A stretch of DNA of 64,000 nucleotides from Bradyrhizobium sp. Rc3b (GTDB lineage: Bacteria > Pseudomonadota > Alphaproteobacteria > Rhizobiales > Xanthobacteraceae), in NCBI RefSeq assembly GCF_900114915.1, contig NZ_FOUS01000001.1:620001-684000 (forward strand), given 5' to 3'. Positions 1 through 8,602 of this stretch are shown here, in pieces. Made by a program: the position numbers and the translations under genes. The notes below the pieces were generated by a model, which was not told the origin of the DNA, did not search any database, and saw only the letters and a list, made by a program, of their open reading frames with translations. Each line of letters begins with the position of its first letter. Position 1 is the first letter of the stretch.

Positions 1-1
1 G

Positions 2-577
2 ATCGCCGTATTCCTGTTCTTCACCGCCAAGGGCGCGCAGGCCGGCGACGTCACGCTGGCCGCCAACTCCGTGCTCAACAATTTCCTGCTGGTCAGCGCT
101 TTCTTCCTTGACGGTCTCGCCAACGCAGCGCAGCAGCTCTGCGGCCGCGCCGTTGGCGCGCGCGATGCAAAGGGCTTTGCGGATTCGACCCGGCTGGTGC
201 TGCTATGGGGGCTCGGCTTCGCGCTGGTGGTGTCGGGACTGTTCGCGCTGTTCGGGCCCGCCTTGATCGATTTCATGACGGCGAGTGACGACGTCCGCCG
301 TGCCGCGCGCGAATTCCTGCCGTTCGTCGTGCTCGTGCCCATCCCCGGCGTGTTCGCCTTCGGCTTCGACGGCATCTATATCGGCGCGACCTGGGCGCGC
401 GAGATGCGCAATCTGATGCTGGCTTCGCTGCTGATCTTCCTCGCCGCCTGGTGGGCGCTGCAATCGCTCGGCAATGCCGGGCTGTGGTCGGCGCTGATGG
501 CCTCCTACCTCTCGCGCGGCGGCTTGCAGGCCGCACGCTATCCCGCGCAGTTCAGGGCGACGTTTTCGAAATCGTAG
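2..577 (+). CDS. MATE family efflux transporter, C-terminal part (5' end outside window)
   Basis: This is the C-terminal ~190 residues of a multidrug and toxin extrusion (MATE) antiporter, an inner-membrane exporter that uses a cation gradient. The reading frame is open from base 2, so the gene starts upstream of the window; the internal GTG at 71 is not a credible start. Several hydrophobic helices are visible, for example around VLLWGLGFALVVSGLFALFG, and the segment 'AANSVLNNFLL..FFLDGLANAAQQLCGRAVGA' resembles the second half of DinF/NorM-type MATE proteins. The stop is at 575-577. The substrate cannot be inferred. Confidence 0.85.
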   Translation: MAVFLFFTAKGAQAGDVTLAANSVLNNFLLVSAFFLDGLANAAQQLCGRAVGARDAKGFADSTRLVLLWGLGFALVVSGLFALFGPALIDFMTASDDVRRAAREFLPFVVLVPIPGVFAFGFDGIYIGATWAREMRNLMLASLLIFLAAWWALQSLGNAGLWSALMASYLSRGGLQAARYPAQFRATFSKS

Positions 578-624
578 AAGAACCGTAGCCCGGACGATGA
601 CTGCGTTCGGGGCACGAGACTTTC

Positions 625-1722
625 CTACATCCCCGGCCAGTCTTCCGCTGTGAGCGTCGCCGCATCGGCGCCAACGATCTCGGACAGCGAATCCCGGCCG
701 GTGCGGAGCAGCGTCGAGGTGAGGTCGCGCTTGATCTCGTCGACGAGGCCGAGGCCCTTGTAGATCAGCGACGAATAGAGCTGGATCAGGCTCGCGCCGG
801 CACGGATCTTGGTCAGCGCGGCACCGCCCGAATCCACGCCGCCGACGCCGATCAGCGGGAACGCTCCTTCGACGCGCACATAGGTCTCCGCGACCATGCG
901 CGTCGACAGGCGGAACAGCGGCCGGCCGGACAGGCCGCCTTGCTCCTTGGCGCGCATCCCCTCCCGCAGCGTGCTCGGCCGCGCGATCGTCGTGTTCGAC
1001 ACGATCATGCCGTCGACCCGGCGCGAGCGCGCCACCTGCACGACGTCGTCGAGCTGGGCGAGGCTCAGATCCGGCGCGATCTTGAGCAGCACCGGCGTGT
1101 CGCCGGCCTTCTGACGCACACGCTCGCGCGCGTCGATCACCCTGGCCAGGAGATCGTCGAGCAGGGCGCCTTCCTGCAAATTGCGCAGGCCCGGCGTGTT
1201 CGGCGAGGAGACGTTGACGGTGAAATAGCTCGCGACCGGCGCAAAGGTCTCGATCAGCTTGACGTAATCGGCGACGCGGTCCGGCGAATCCTTGTTGGCG
1301 CCGACATTGACGCCGACGATGCCGCCATGCTGCGCGCGCGCGGCGAGCCGGCGCAAGGCGACGTCCGCCCCGTCATTATTGAAACCCATGCGGTTGATGA
1401 CGGCCTCATCGCGCTCCAAACGAAACAGCCGCGGCCGCGGATTGCCGCTCTGCGGCCTCGGCGTCACCGAGCCGATCTCGACGAAGCCGAAGCCGAGCCG
1501 CAGCAACGCGTCCGGCACCTCGGCGCTCTTGTCGAAGCCCGCGGCCATGCCGATCGGATTGGGAAAGTTGAGCCCGAAAGCGCGCATCGCAAGCTTGGGA
1601 TCGTCAGCGCGCGGCTTGACCGGCGGCAGGAAGCGCAGGCCCTGGATCGCGAGGCGATGGGCGTCTTCCGGATCGAGCCAGCGCAGCACCGGCAGCGAAA
1701 AGGCGTCGAAAGCGCGGATCAC
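625..1722 (-). CDS. pyrD: Dihydroorotate dehydrogenase (quinone), class 2
   Basis: Oxidises dihydroorotate to orotate with FMN and passes the electrons to membrane quinone, the fourth step of UMP synthesis. At 365 aa it has the class 2 length. Visible motifs are NPIGMAAGFDKS near the N-terminus, the class 2 catalytic-serine region NVSSPNTPGLRNLQ, and the FMN phosphate-binding GVGGVDSG. The start is a GTG at 1722 that overlaps the stop of the upstream DUF952 gene by 4 bases (GTGA), so the two are probably translated together. The orotate-using enzyme gene pyrE lies separately at about 19.5 kb. Confidence 0.97.
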   Translation of the reverse strand: MIRAFDAFSLPVLRWLDPEDAHRLAIQGLRFLPPVKPRADDPKLAMRAFGLNFPNPIGMAAGFDKSAEVPDALLRLGFGFVEIGSVTPRPQSGNPRPRLFRLERDEAVINRMGFNNDGADVALRRLAARAQHGGIVGVNVGANKDSPDRVADYVKLIETFAPVASYFTVNVSSPNTPGLRNLQEGALLDDLLARVIDARERVRQKAGDTPVLLKIAPDLSLAQLDDVVQVARSRRVDGMIVSNTTIARPSTLREGMRAKEQGGLSGRPLFRLSTRMVAETYVRVEGAFPLIGVGGVDSGGAALTKIRAGASLIQLYSSLIYKGLGLVDEIKRDLTSTLLRTGRDSLSEIVGADAATLTAEDWPGM

Positions 1723-2063
1723 GGCAGCAGCTCCGGAGTGTCGTGGCCGCCGTCCGAGCGGATGTTGAGGTTCATCACCGACAGCACCGCGCCGAGGTCG
1801 AGCTCGCCATAGAGATGTGGAAACAGCTCGTCATTGCGCGAGCGCTCCCAGCGCAATTCGCTGCCGAGCGCGTCGCCGTCGACCTCGACCAGGAACAGCG
1901 CGCGCTGTCCGACATAGTGCTTGCGCAAGGTCTCGGGAACCTGAGCAGCGGTCGAGAAATGGATGAAGCCGTCGCGCGCATCGTCCGCGCTGCCCCGGTA
2001 GACACCCTGCCGTTCCGCCTCACGCCAGGCCGAGGCCGGACAGATTTTGTAGATCTTGACCAC
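1719..2063 (-). CDS. DUF952 domain-containing protein
   Basis: A 114-aa cytosolic protein of the DUF952 family, whose function is not known. The typical start 'YKICPASAWREAERQGVYRGS' and the segment 'DGFIHFSTAAQVPETLRKHY' identify it; family members are often compared with ADP-ribosyl-transferase-like folds. The start is GTG at 2063. Its stop overlaps the pyrD start by 4 bases, so it leads a two-gene operon with pyrD, an arrangement I recognise from other Rhizobiales. The link to pyrimidine synthesis is only positional. Confidence 0.85.
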   Translation of the reverse strand: MVKIYKICPASAWREAERQGVYRGSADDARDGFIHFSTAAQVPETLRKHYVGQRALFLVEVDGDALGSELRWERSRNDELFPHLYGELDLGAVLSVMNLNIRSDGGHDTPELLP

Positions 2064-2185
2064 CGCTTGCGCAGCCCTGTTTGCTCTTTGAGTCAGCTCT
2101 TTGAGTTTCTTGGGTTTTTTCGCCGCGTGCGGGCCCCCGAAACCCGGGCGCGACCGTAAAGGCCGCCCCTTCCGAACTCAAGGCT

Positions 2186-2340
2186 TAGAGCCTATTCCGC
2201 TCCGATGAAATCGGAACGGGTCTCTAAATTCCTGTTTTGGCGCGTTTTCTTGCGGCGTTTTCCTGGGGCCAGCCGGTATCCATTTCGCTTGAGGGCGGCT
2301 GCCCCGCTGCCTCTTGCGCGAAAAACGGAAAACCGGTTGA
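2186..2340. repeat. Degenerate Rhizobiales interspersed repeat in a 320-bp gap
   Basis: The stretch between the DUF952 gene (2063) and the S24 regulator (2383) holds no gene. It carries a worn copy of a dispersed element common in this group: GAGCCTATTCCG, a short palindrome around CCGATGAAATCGG, TTTTGGCGCGTTTTCTTG and CCGGTATCCATTTCGCTTGA. It probably also contains the two divergent promoters. Family assignment is from memory of the motif order. Confidence 0.55.
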
Positions 2341-2382
2341 TTTGAGGATAGTTTTCCTGAGTTGCGACGGGCTGGACCTTGC

Positions 2383-3033
2383 ATGGTCAGGCAGGCCAAA
2401 GCGCAGAGGATACTGACGCACGACCAGATCTGGGTCGCCCTGGATCGGTTGGCGGCGCGCGCCGGTCTGTCGCCGTCCGGTCTTGCCAAGCGCGCCGGGC
2501 TCGATCCCACCACCTTCAACAGGTCCAAGCGCGTCACCTCCGACGGCCGCGAGCGCTGGCCCTCGACCGAATCGATCGCAAAGGCGCTGGCCGCGGCCGA
2601 GTCCTCGATCGAGAGCTTTGCGCGGCTGATCGACGATGACGCCGGCGACGGCCGCTCGGTACCGCTGCTCGGCTTCGCGCTGGCCGGCGCGAGCGGCGCT
2701 TTCGATGAGGCCGGCTTTCCATCCGGCAAGGGCTGGACCGAAATCGCGCTTCCCACCGAGGACAGCCACACCTTTGCGCTGGAGATTTCCGGCGATGCGC
2801 TGCTACCCGCCTATCGCGACGGCGACCTCATCCTGGTCTCACCCGGCGCACCGATCCGCAAAGGCGATCGCGTGGTGGTGAAGACCAGGGCGGGCGAGGT
2901 GATGGTCGCGACGCTGGGGCGCCGCACCGCGAAGGCGCTGGAGCTTCAATCGCTCGATGCGTCGCAGGCCGGGCGCACCATGGCGGCGAGCGATGTGGCG
3001 TGGATGGCGCGCATCATGTGGGCGAGCCAGTGA
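2383..3033 (+). CDS. HTH regulator with S24 (LexA/CI-type) C-terminal fold, catalytic dyad missing
   Basis: A 216-aa protein with an N-terminal helix-turn-helix (about residues 10-70, including 'LAARAGLSPSGLAKRAGLDP') and a C-terminal peptidase S24-like domain (about 95-216). LexA and CI proteins self-cleave using a Ser-Lys dyad. Here the usual GDSM is GDAL (Ala at 139) and the usual lysine after 'GEVMV' is Ala (176), so self-cleavage is not expected. It is then likely a stable DNA-binding repressor that keeps S24 only for dimerisation. ATG 2383 is preferred over the upstream TTG 2362. The target genes are unknown. Confidence 0.85.
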   Translation: MVRQAKAQRILTHDQIWVALDRLAARAGLSPSGLAKRAGLDPTTFNRSKRVTSDGRERWPSTESIAKALAAAESSIESFARLIDDDAGDGRSVPLLGFALAGASGAFDEAGFPSGKGWTEIALPTEDSHTFALEISGDALLPAYRDGDLILVSPGAPIRKGDRVVVKTRAGEVMVATLGRRTAKALELQSLDASQAGRTMAASDVAWMARIMWASQ

Positions 3034-3084
3034 AGGCGAGGGGACTGCTCACGTGCAACGTACTCAACGGATCCACGGAAGCTC

Positions 3085-3576
3085 TCACAGCACCTCGAAG
3101 ACCTTGTAGGCGACGGCGCCCTCGACGAGATAACCCTTGCCGACACAGACGATGTCATTGACCCAGGCGTAGGTCTGCGAGCCGGTCTCGAACAGCGGAT
3201 TGGTACGGAAGTAATATCCGGCGGGATCGACCTTGGTGCGTCGCGCGGGATCCGCCATCTCAGCGCGCAAAGCCTGCGGCGTCACCCAGCGGCCGCCATA
3301 GGTCATGTAGATCAGCTCGCCATCATGCGTCCGCAGCGACAGGCGGACATCGAGCGTCATGGTGCCATCGGCGCGGAACAAGGCCCAGTCGCCGCCGCCC
3401 CGCAGCACCTCGCCGCGCAGGCGCGGGCCTTCGAACGAGCCCTTGGCCGCCCCGAACAGCACGCGCTGCCCGACCGGCCCGGCGCCGAAATTAAGGCGCG
3501 GATCGAGGTCGACAACGATGTCGAAGAGAAGTCTGGTCGCGAGGTCACCGACGGGCTTGATGCGGGGATCGGCCAT
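3085..3576 (-). CDS. DUF3237 (UPF0311) family protein
   Basis: A 163-aa cytosolic protein of the DUF3237 family, of unknown function and predicted beta-barrel fold. Typical features are the opening 'LATRLLFDIVVDLDPRLNFG', the GGGDWALFRADGTMTLDVRL strand pair, and 'IYMTYGGRW' followed by 'YYFRTNPLFETG'. It lies 29 bases downstream of an NTF2-like gene on the same strand, and both read away from a TetR regulator, so they probably form one TetR-controlled unit. Such pairs sit in aromatic or xenobiotic catabolism loci elsewhere; that link is inference. Confidence 0.88.
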   Translation of the reverse strand: MADPRIKPVGDLATRLLFDIVVDLDPRLNFGAGPVGQRVLFGAAKGSFEGPRLRGEVLRGGGDWALFRADGTMTLDVRLSLRTHDGELIYMTYGGRWVTPQALRAEMADPARRTKVDPAGYYFRTNPLFETGSQTYAWVNDIVCVGKGYLVEGAVAYKVFEVL

Positions 3577-3605
3577 GATCTGACGCTCCTGTTGCGTGGA
3601 TGGAG

Positions 3606-4064
3606 TTACGCCGCCTGCGTCGCTTCGCCGAACAGCTTGCGCCTGACCGCGTCGGTCGAGACGCCGGATTGGGCGCAGAGCTCGGAGAGATCGAAGACGA
3701 AGCGCTCATACGCGATCTTGTCGTCGCGAAAGGCGAAGGCGATGAACACCGGCAGCTCGGCGCGACGGCCGTTCGGCACGGCCCCGAAGCGATCCCCCGT
3801 CATCGTCATCCGCGCGGTGCCCCAGCAGACCAGCGTGCCGGCGGAATTGGCGTGGCCGTCGAGGGTGACGTGATAGTCCGGGAAGGACTTGAAAAAGCTT
3901 GTCAGGATGCGCTTGTTTTCGGCAAGACCCTGCGCCCTCGTGCCGAAGGCCGGCGTCTCCAGCACCATGTCGGGATGCAGAACCTCCAGCGCCGCAGCGA
4001 CATCCTGCCGGCTCTTCGCGATCGCCAGCCCTTCCGCCAGCTCGAACATGCGTTTGCCGTCCAT
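3606..4064 (-). CDS. NTF2-like (SnoaL-type) protein under TetR control
   Basis: A 152-aa NTF2-like protein, a small alpha+beta cone fold used by isomerases, cyclases and hydrolases. 'LHPDMVLETPAF' and 'FPDYHVTLDGHANSAGTLVCWGTARMTM' are typical of SnoaL-like members. I start it at ATG 4064, preceded by the ribosome-binding sequence CGAGG. An in-frame ATG at 4112 lies inside the predicted operator and downstream edge of the promoter, so it would be at or before the transcript start. It is divergent from the TetR gene and followed by DUF3237. Substrate unknown. Confidence 0.85.
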   Translation of the reverse strand: MDGKRMFELAEGLAIAKSRQDVAAALEVLHPDMVLETPAFGTRAQGLAENKRILTSFFKSFPDYHVTLDGHANSAGTLVCWGTARMTMTGDRFGAVPNGRRAELPVFIAFAFRDDKIAYERFVFDLSELCAQSGVSTDAVRRKLFGEATQAA

Positions 4065-4103
4065 GGCTACCTCGACAATTTTTACATTCTGTTCGTCTAA
4101 TAC

Positions 4104-4116
4104 ATACATCATGTAT
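4104..4116. promoter_or_regulatory. Probable TetR operator (ATACAT-C-ATGTAT)
   Basis: A perfect 6-1-6 palindrome, ATACATCATGTAT, between the NTF2-like gene and the TetR gene, in an unusually AT-rich patch. It abuts the -10 box of the leftward promoter, where a bound dimer would block transcription. Its location and symmetry fit autoregulation by the adjacent TetR protein. Confidence 0.7.
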
Positions 4117-4146
4117 ATTATATGCGGTTTGATACCGACGCGTCAA
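4117..4146 (-). promoter_or_regulatory. Sigma-70-type promoter for the NTF2-like/DUF3237 unit
   Basis: Read on the minus strand: -35 TTGACG (4146-4141), an 18-base spacer, and a consensus -10 TATAAT (4122-4117), directly followed by the palindromic operator. The presence of this promoter over the ATG at 4122 argues that the divergent tetR begins further in, at 4164. Confidence 0.7.
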
Positions 4147-4163
4147 GCGTTAGGTTGCGCGCG

Positions 4164-4775
4164 ATGCGGGCGAAGGATCCTCCGAGAAGTCGTCGGGAAG
4201 AGTACAGCGAGGCCACCAGGCAGGCGCTGCTCGATGCCGGCCGCGAAGCGTTTGCAGCCCACGGATTTCAGGCCGCCGGCATGGAGGCGATCTCGCGGGC
4301 GGCGCGGGTCACGCGCGGCGCGTTCTACCATCACTTCGAGGACAAGAAGGCGCTGTTCGACGCCGTCGTCGTCGCCATGCAGCGCGAGGCGGCCGGCAGA
4401 ATCGAGATCGCGGCGCGCAATGAGCGCAAGATCTGGGATCGACTCAGCGCCGGCATCGACGCCTATCTCGACGCCTGCGAAGAGCCGGACTACGCGCGCA
4501 TCGTCATCCAGGAAGCGCAGGCCGTGCTCGGCGAGCCGCGCTATCGCGAGATCGAGGAGACCTACCCGACCGCGCTCCTGATCGCGACGCTGCGGGCGCT
4601 GAAGCGCGATGGCGAGTTGCACGTGGACGATGTCGATCTGCTCAGCCGGATGATCGACGCCATGATCTGCAAGATCGGACTGCTGCTGCCCCACGCCGAG
4701 GATTCCAGGAAGCTGCGCAGAAACGGGCAGAAGATCGTCGCGGCCATGCTGGAGACCTTTCGCCAGAAGGTCTGA
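4164..4775 (+). CDS. TetR/AcrR family transcriptional regulator
   Basis: A 203-aa one-component repressor. The N-terminal TetR HTH is clear: 'ALLDAGREAFAAHGFQAAGM', then 'AARVTRGAFYHHFEDKKALF'; the C-terminal half is the ligand-binding, dimerisation domain. Start ATG 4164 (MRAKDPPRSRREEYS) is chosen because the alternative ATG at 4122 overlaps the divergent promoter. It is divergent from the NTF2-like/DUF3237 genes and most likely represses them and itself through the palindrome at 4104-4116. The ligand is unknown. Confidence 0.93.
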   Translation: MRAKDPPRSRREEYSEATRQALLDAGREAFAAHGFQAAGMEAISRAARVTRGAFYHHFEDKKALFDAVVVAMQREAAGRIEIAARNERKIWDRLSAGIDAYLDACEEPDYARIVIQEAQAVLGEPRYREIEETYPTALLIATLRALKRDGELHVDDVDLLSRMIDAMICKIGLLLPHAEDSRKLRRNGQKIVAAMLETFRQKV

Positions 4776-4881
4776 ATCGCTTCCGGCTCGCGTCACTCTT
4801 GCATCGCCATTGCGACTCACCGCCGCTCTCGCATAGGTTGCGGCCGATATTGCCAGTCAAATTCATCTCTGGGGGAATACG

Positions 4882-5634
4882 ATGAATCGCCGTCGCGCAT
4901 TGAAGGCTCTCGCGGGTCTTGCGCTTTGTCCGCTCTGCAAGCCGGCCTTCGCAGCCGAAGGCGCGCATTGGAGCTATGAGGGCGTCGGCGGTCCGGCCAA
5001 ATGGGGCGATCTCGATGCGGCCAACAAGGCCTGCGCGGTCGGCCTGCAGCAGTCGCCGATCGACATCGAGGGGACGATCAAGTCGCAATTGCCGGTTCTG
5101 AAGCTGAACTGGGGCAAGAGCGCCGACACGATCGTCAACAACGGACACACGATCCAGCTCAACTTCGCCGAGGGCAGCACGTTGATGCTCGGCGACGTCA
5201 AGTACAAGCTGCTTCAGGTGCACTTCCACCGGCCGAGCGAGCACATGATCGGCGGCAAGAATTTTCCGATGGAGGCGCATTTCGTCCATCGCAACGAAGC
5301 CGGCGGCCTCGCCGTGGTCGGCGTGCTGATGGCCGAGGGCAGGCCGAACCCGGCGTTCGGCAAGATCGTCAAGACCATGCCGGCGGCGGAAGGCCCGGCG
5401 GTGAAGGCGGATGCGAGCATCGATCCGCACGCCATGCTGCCGCAAAAGCTGAGCTACTTCCGCTATCCCGGCTCGCTGACGACTCCGCCCTGTTCGGAAG
5501 TGGTCGAATGGCTGCTGTTGACCACGCCGATTCAGGTGTCCGCCGCTGACGTCGCCGCGTTCGCAAAACTCTATCCGATGAACGCGCGCCCAGTGCAGAA
5601 GGACAACCGGCGCTACGTGCTGAAATCGATTTGA
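4882..5634 (+). CDS. Alpha-carbonic anhydrase, exported
   Basis: Interconverts CO2 and bicarbonate in the periplasm. The 250-aa protein begins with a cleavable signal peptide (MNRRRALKALAGLALCPLC, cleavage near AFA-AEG). The arginine run RRRALKAL suggests possible Tat export, though it is not a canonical SRRxFLK. Zinc ligands are visible as His114 and His116 (QVHFHRPSEH) and His133 (EAHFVH). 'QSPIDI' and 'YPGSLTTPPCSEVV' are also diagnostic of the alpha class. A GGGGG ribosome-binding site precedes ATG 4882. It is a single gene, with no transporter beside it. Confidence 0.96.
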   Translation: MNRRRALKALAGLALCPLCKPAFAAEGAHWSYEGVGGPAKWGDLDAANKACAVGLQQSPIDIEGTIKSQLPVLKLNWGKSADTIVNNGHTIQLNFAEGSTLMLGDVKYKLLQVHFHRPSEHMIGGKNFPMEAHFVHRNEAGGLAVVGVLMAEGRPNPAFGKIVKTMPAAEGPAVKADASIDPHAMLPQKLSYFRYPGSLTTPPCSEVVEWLLLTTPIQVSAADVAAFAKLYPMNARPVQKDNRRYVLKSI

Positions 5635-5651
5635 GCTGAAGCAAACGGTCC

Positions 5652-5737
5652 GTAGCCCGGATGGAGCGCAGCGTGATCCGGGACCAGGCGTGCAATTTGC
5701 GAGAACCCCGGATTGCGCTTCGCTCCATCCGGGCTAC
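5652..5737. repeat. Palindromic repeat (GTAGCCCGGATGGAGCG family)
   Basis: GTAGCCCGGATGGAGCG at the left is matched by CGCTCCATCCGGGCTAC at the right, giving a long imperfect hairpin between the convergent carbonic anhydrase and lysK genes. It may also act as a bidirectional transcription stop. The first bases (GTAGCCCGGA) recur just after the MATE gene near 587. Confidence 0.8.
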
Positions 5738-5745
5738 CTCTTGCC

Positions 5746-7389
5746 TCACGCGCTCCGCGCCAGCGCGCCGTCGATCATGTTGACCGCGTTCTGCACCCCG
5801 TACACCGCGACGAAGGAGCCGAAGCGCGGGCCCTTCTCCTGGCCGAGCAGGACCTGATAGAGCATGTTGAACCAGTCCAGCGTGACGCCGGGACGGCCGT
5901 CCTTGCCCTTCTTGACCTGATCGAGGAACGGCTCGCGGCGGCCGATCTCGTAGACGACGTTCTGGATGTCCTCGGCCGATGCGTCCTGCGCAAGCTGTGA
6001 CAGCGCATCGCGCAGGTCCTGCAGCGCGCTGCGCTCGGTGTCCGAGGGCACGCGGAACTGCTTCGTCGGCGCGACGAAGTCGCGGTAGTAATTGATGGCG
6101 TAGCCGACCATCGCATCGAGCTTGGGATGCGTCTGCGGCGAGACGCCCGGACGATAACGGCCGATGAAACCCCACAGCGTCTCGGCATTCTCCGCGTTCG
6201 ACGACGACACCAGCGTCAGCAGGAGCTGGAAGGTGACGGGCATGTCGCCCTGCGGCGGCTTGCCGTTGTGGATGTGCCAAACCGGATTGCCGAGCTGCTG
6301 CTTGCCATCCTGCCTGGCGAAGCCGTCGATGAACTGCTGATAATCGTCGACGTTGCGCGGGATGACGTCGAAATACAGCCGCTTGGCCGCCTTGGGCTCG
6401 CGATACATGAACAGCGACAGCGATTCCGGCGAGGCGTAGCGCAGCCACTCGTCGATGGTGAGGCCGTTGCCCTTCGACTTCGAGATCTTCTGGCCCTGCT
6501 CGTCGAGGAAGAGCTCGTAGTTGAAACCTTCGGGCGGCGTGCCGCCGAGCGCCCTGGCGATCGCGCCCGAGAGCTTCACCGAATCGATCAAATCCTTGCC
6601 GGCCATCTCGTAGTCGACGCCGAGCGCGACCCAGCGCATCGCCCAGTCGGCCTTCCACTGACACTTGACGTTGCCGCCGGTGACGGGCGTCTCCACTTCC
6701 TGGTTCGTGTCGGGGTCGACATAGGTCACGGTGCCGGCGGCGACATCGCGGCGGATCATCGGCACTTGCAGCACGACACCATTGGTCTTGCTGATCGGCA
6801 GGAACGGCGAATAGGTCGCGCGGCGATCGGGTCCCAGCGTCGGCAGAATGATCGCCATCACCTTGTCGTAGGCAGCCAACATCTTGAGCAGCGTCGCGTC
6901 GAAGCGGCCGGACGTATAATAGTCGGTCGAGCTCGCGAACTCATAGTCGAAGCCGAAATGATCCAGAAACGCGCGCAGGCGCGCGTTGTTGTGCGCACCG
7001 AACGAGGGGTACTCGTTGGAGAACGGATCCGGCACCCGCGTCAGCGGCTTGCCGAGATGCGCGGCCAGCATCTCCTTGTTGGGGACGTTGTCCGGCACTT
7101 TGCGAAACCCGTCCATGTCGTCGGAGAATGCGAGGAGGCGCGTCTTGACCTTGTCCTCGGTCAGCACGCGGAAGGCATGCCGCACCATCGAAGTGCGCGC
7201 GACCTCGCCGAACGTGCCGATATGCGGCAGGCCGGATGGTCCGTAGCCGGTCTCGAACAGCACCTCGTTCTTCGGGCTTTTCTTCAGCCGCGCGACGATG
7301 GCCTTCGCCTGTTCGAACGGCCAGGCGTTGGATTGTTCGGCGAGCGCGCGCAAATCGCTCGGGCTCATGTTGGGATCGATAACGGACAT
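5746..7389 (-). CDS. lysK: Lysyl-tRNA synthetase, class I
   Basis: Charges tRNA-Lys. This is the class I (archaeal-type) enzyme that replaces class II LysS in most alphaproteobacteria. The HIGH-type signature is PHIGTFGE (His56) and the KMSKS-type loop is KISKS (about residues 301-305). Length of 547 aa fits the family. Start ATG 7389 has a GGCCCCC-rich leader; a TTG codon immediately before it is less likely. It is a stand-alone gene between two palindromic repeats. No class II gene is seen in this window. Confidence 0.97.
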   Translation of the reverse strand: MSVIDPNMSPSDLRALAEQSNAWPFEQAKAIVARLKKSPKNEVLFETGYGPSGLPHIGTFGEVARTSMVRHAFRVLTEDKVKTRLLAFSDDMDGFRKVPDNVPNKEMLAAHLGKPLTRVPDPFSNEYPSFGAHNNARLRAFLDHFGFDYEFASSTDYYTSGRFDATLLKMLAAYDKVMAIILPTLGPDRRATYSPFLPISKTNGVVLQVPMIRRDVAAGTVTYVDPDTNQEVETPVTGGNVKCQWKADWAMRWVALGVDYEMAGKDLIDSVKLSGAIARALGGTPPEGFNYELFLDEQGQKISKSKGNGLTIDEWLRYASPESLSLFMYREPKAAKRLYFDVIPRNVDDYQQFIDGFARQDGKQQLGNPVWHIHNGKPPQGDMPVTFQLLLTLVSSSNAENAETLWGFIGRYRPGVSPQTHPKLDAMVGYAINYYRDFVAPTKQFRVPSDTERSALQDLRDALSQLAQDASAEDIQNVVYEIGRREPFLDQVKKGKDGRPGVTLDWFNMLYQVLLGQEKGPRFGSFVAVYGVQNAVNMIDGALARSA

Positions 7390-7467
7390 CAAGGGGGCCT
7401 CCGGGCCGCGGAAAATAGCGATTTCCGGGCAGAATGCAAAAGTTGCGGAGCAACTATCGCGGGGATC

Positions 7468-7541
7468 GTAGGGTGGGCAAAGCGAAGCGTGCCCACCACC
7501 TCAAAGACGTGGGACACGGCGCTGACGCGCCTTTGCCCACC
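7468..7541. repeat. Palindromic repeat (TAGGGTGGGCAAAGCGAAGCGTGCCCACC family), copy 1
   Basis: Contains the hairpin GGTGGGCAAAGCGAAGCGTG plus CCCACC, with a matching GCCCACC farther right (7535-7541). The second copy lies at 44040-44130 and is more complete. It sits in the divergence-free gap upstream of lysK and downstream of the solute-binding gene. Confidence 0.8.
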
Positions 7542-7572
7542 CAACGGCAGTTTGCTCGTCGCGAGCGCAGGG

Positions 7573-8532
7573 CTAAAACGGGCTCACCGAGAAATACCGC
7601 AGCCACAGATCGGTGTAGCGGCCTTTTTCCCAGACGCGGAACAGGGCCCAGTTCAGGGCCTGGCGCAGCACGTCGTTGCCCTTGCGCACGGCGATGCCGA
7701 TGCCTTCGCCGAAGAAACGGCTCTCGACGAAGGGGCCGCCGGAGAAGGCGCAGCAATCGCCGGAATCGGTGCCGTTGATCCAGAACGCCAGCGAGATGGC
7801 GTCGCCGAAGATGAAATCGACCTCACCCTTGCGAAGGGCGGCGCGCATTGCGTCGTCGTTGGGATACGGGTGCAGCTCGGCGTCGGTGAACATCGCCTTG
7901 AGATAGGCCTCGTGCGCGGAGCCGGCGATGACGCCGACTTTCTTGCCCTCGAGATATTCCGGGCGGATCTCCGGCATCACCGCGTCCTTGCGCGAGGCGA
8001 AGCGCGCCGGCACGCGGTAATAGGGGTCGGTGAAGTCGACGCGGGCGCGCAGCTGCGGGCTGACCGCCATCGAGGCGATGATGGCATCGCCGCGGTTGGA
8101 GGAGAGCGCGTCGACCAGCGTCTCGAAGCGGCGCATCTGCACGGTGCAGGTGACCTTGATCTCCTCGCACAGCGCGCGGGCCAGATCGACGTTGAAGCCG
8201 GCCGGGTTGCCGTCGGCGCCGGTGAAATTGAACGGCGGATAGTCGGTCTCGGTCAGGAAGCGGATCACGGTCAGGCGCGACAGGTCCGGCCGCTCCGGTC
8301 GCCGCCGCGGGTCCCAGAACCCGGGCACGGCCTGCGGGGCGGCCTGGGGCGCGACCTGCGGCGTGGCCTGAGGCGCCGCCGGGGGCCGCTTGGCGGGCGC
8401 CTGGGCCTGGGCGTCGGGCAAGCCCATGAGCAGGCAGGCGCCGACGGCCAGCCCCGCCAGCAAGCTACGGGCAGATTTGGGCGATTTCGCCTGTTGCGAT
8501 GGAGCCATCGGCCGGAAATGAACGAATTTCAT
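7573..8532 (-). CDS. Periplasmic solute-binding protein (SBP_bac_3 type)
   Basis: A 319-aa amino-acid-type binding protein of the family 3 fold. The signal sequence runs to about 'GACLLMGLPDAQAQA', followed by a Pro/Ala/Gln-rich linker. The mature domain has 'FLTETDYPPFNFTGADGNPAGFNVDLARALC' and 'VDFTDPYYRVPARFASRKDA', both hallmark ligand-binding segments. No permease or ATPase lies beside it, so it is an orphan binding protein, possibly feeding a transporter encoded elsewhere or acting as a sensor. Ligand unknown. Confidence 0.88.
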   Translation of the reverse strand: MKFVHFRPMAPSQQAKSPKSARSLLAGLAVGACLLMGLPDAQAQAPAKRPPAAPQATPQVAPQAAPQAVPGFWDPRRRPERPDLSRLTVIRFLTETDYPPFNFTGADGNPAGFNVDLARALCEEIKVTCTVQMRRFETLVDALSSNRGDAIIASMAVSPQLRARVDFTDPYYRVPARFASRKDAVMPEIRPEYLEGKKVGVIAGSAHEAYLKAMFTDAELHPYPNDDAMRAALRKGEVDFIFGDAISLAFWINGTDSGDCCAFSGGPFVESRFFGEGIGIAVRKGNDVLRQALNWALFRVWEKGRYTDLWLRYFSVSPF

Positions 8533-8602
8533 TGGGATCGGAGGGCGTTATAGACCATCCCGACGGGAACGCGAGCATGGAATGCAGCCAAGTCGAGGTG
8601 CG

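Noticed and set aside
5746..7389. Class I lysyl-tRNA synthetase as an unusual acquisition
   Set aside because: The class I enzyme is normal for this bacterial group.
6127..8553. An 808-aa open frame opposite lysK and the solute-binding gene
   Set aside because: It is antisense to two well-recognised genes; its translation is Arg/Gly/Asp-rich with no motif, as expected for shadow frames in high-GC DNA.
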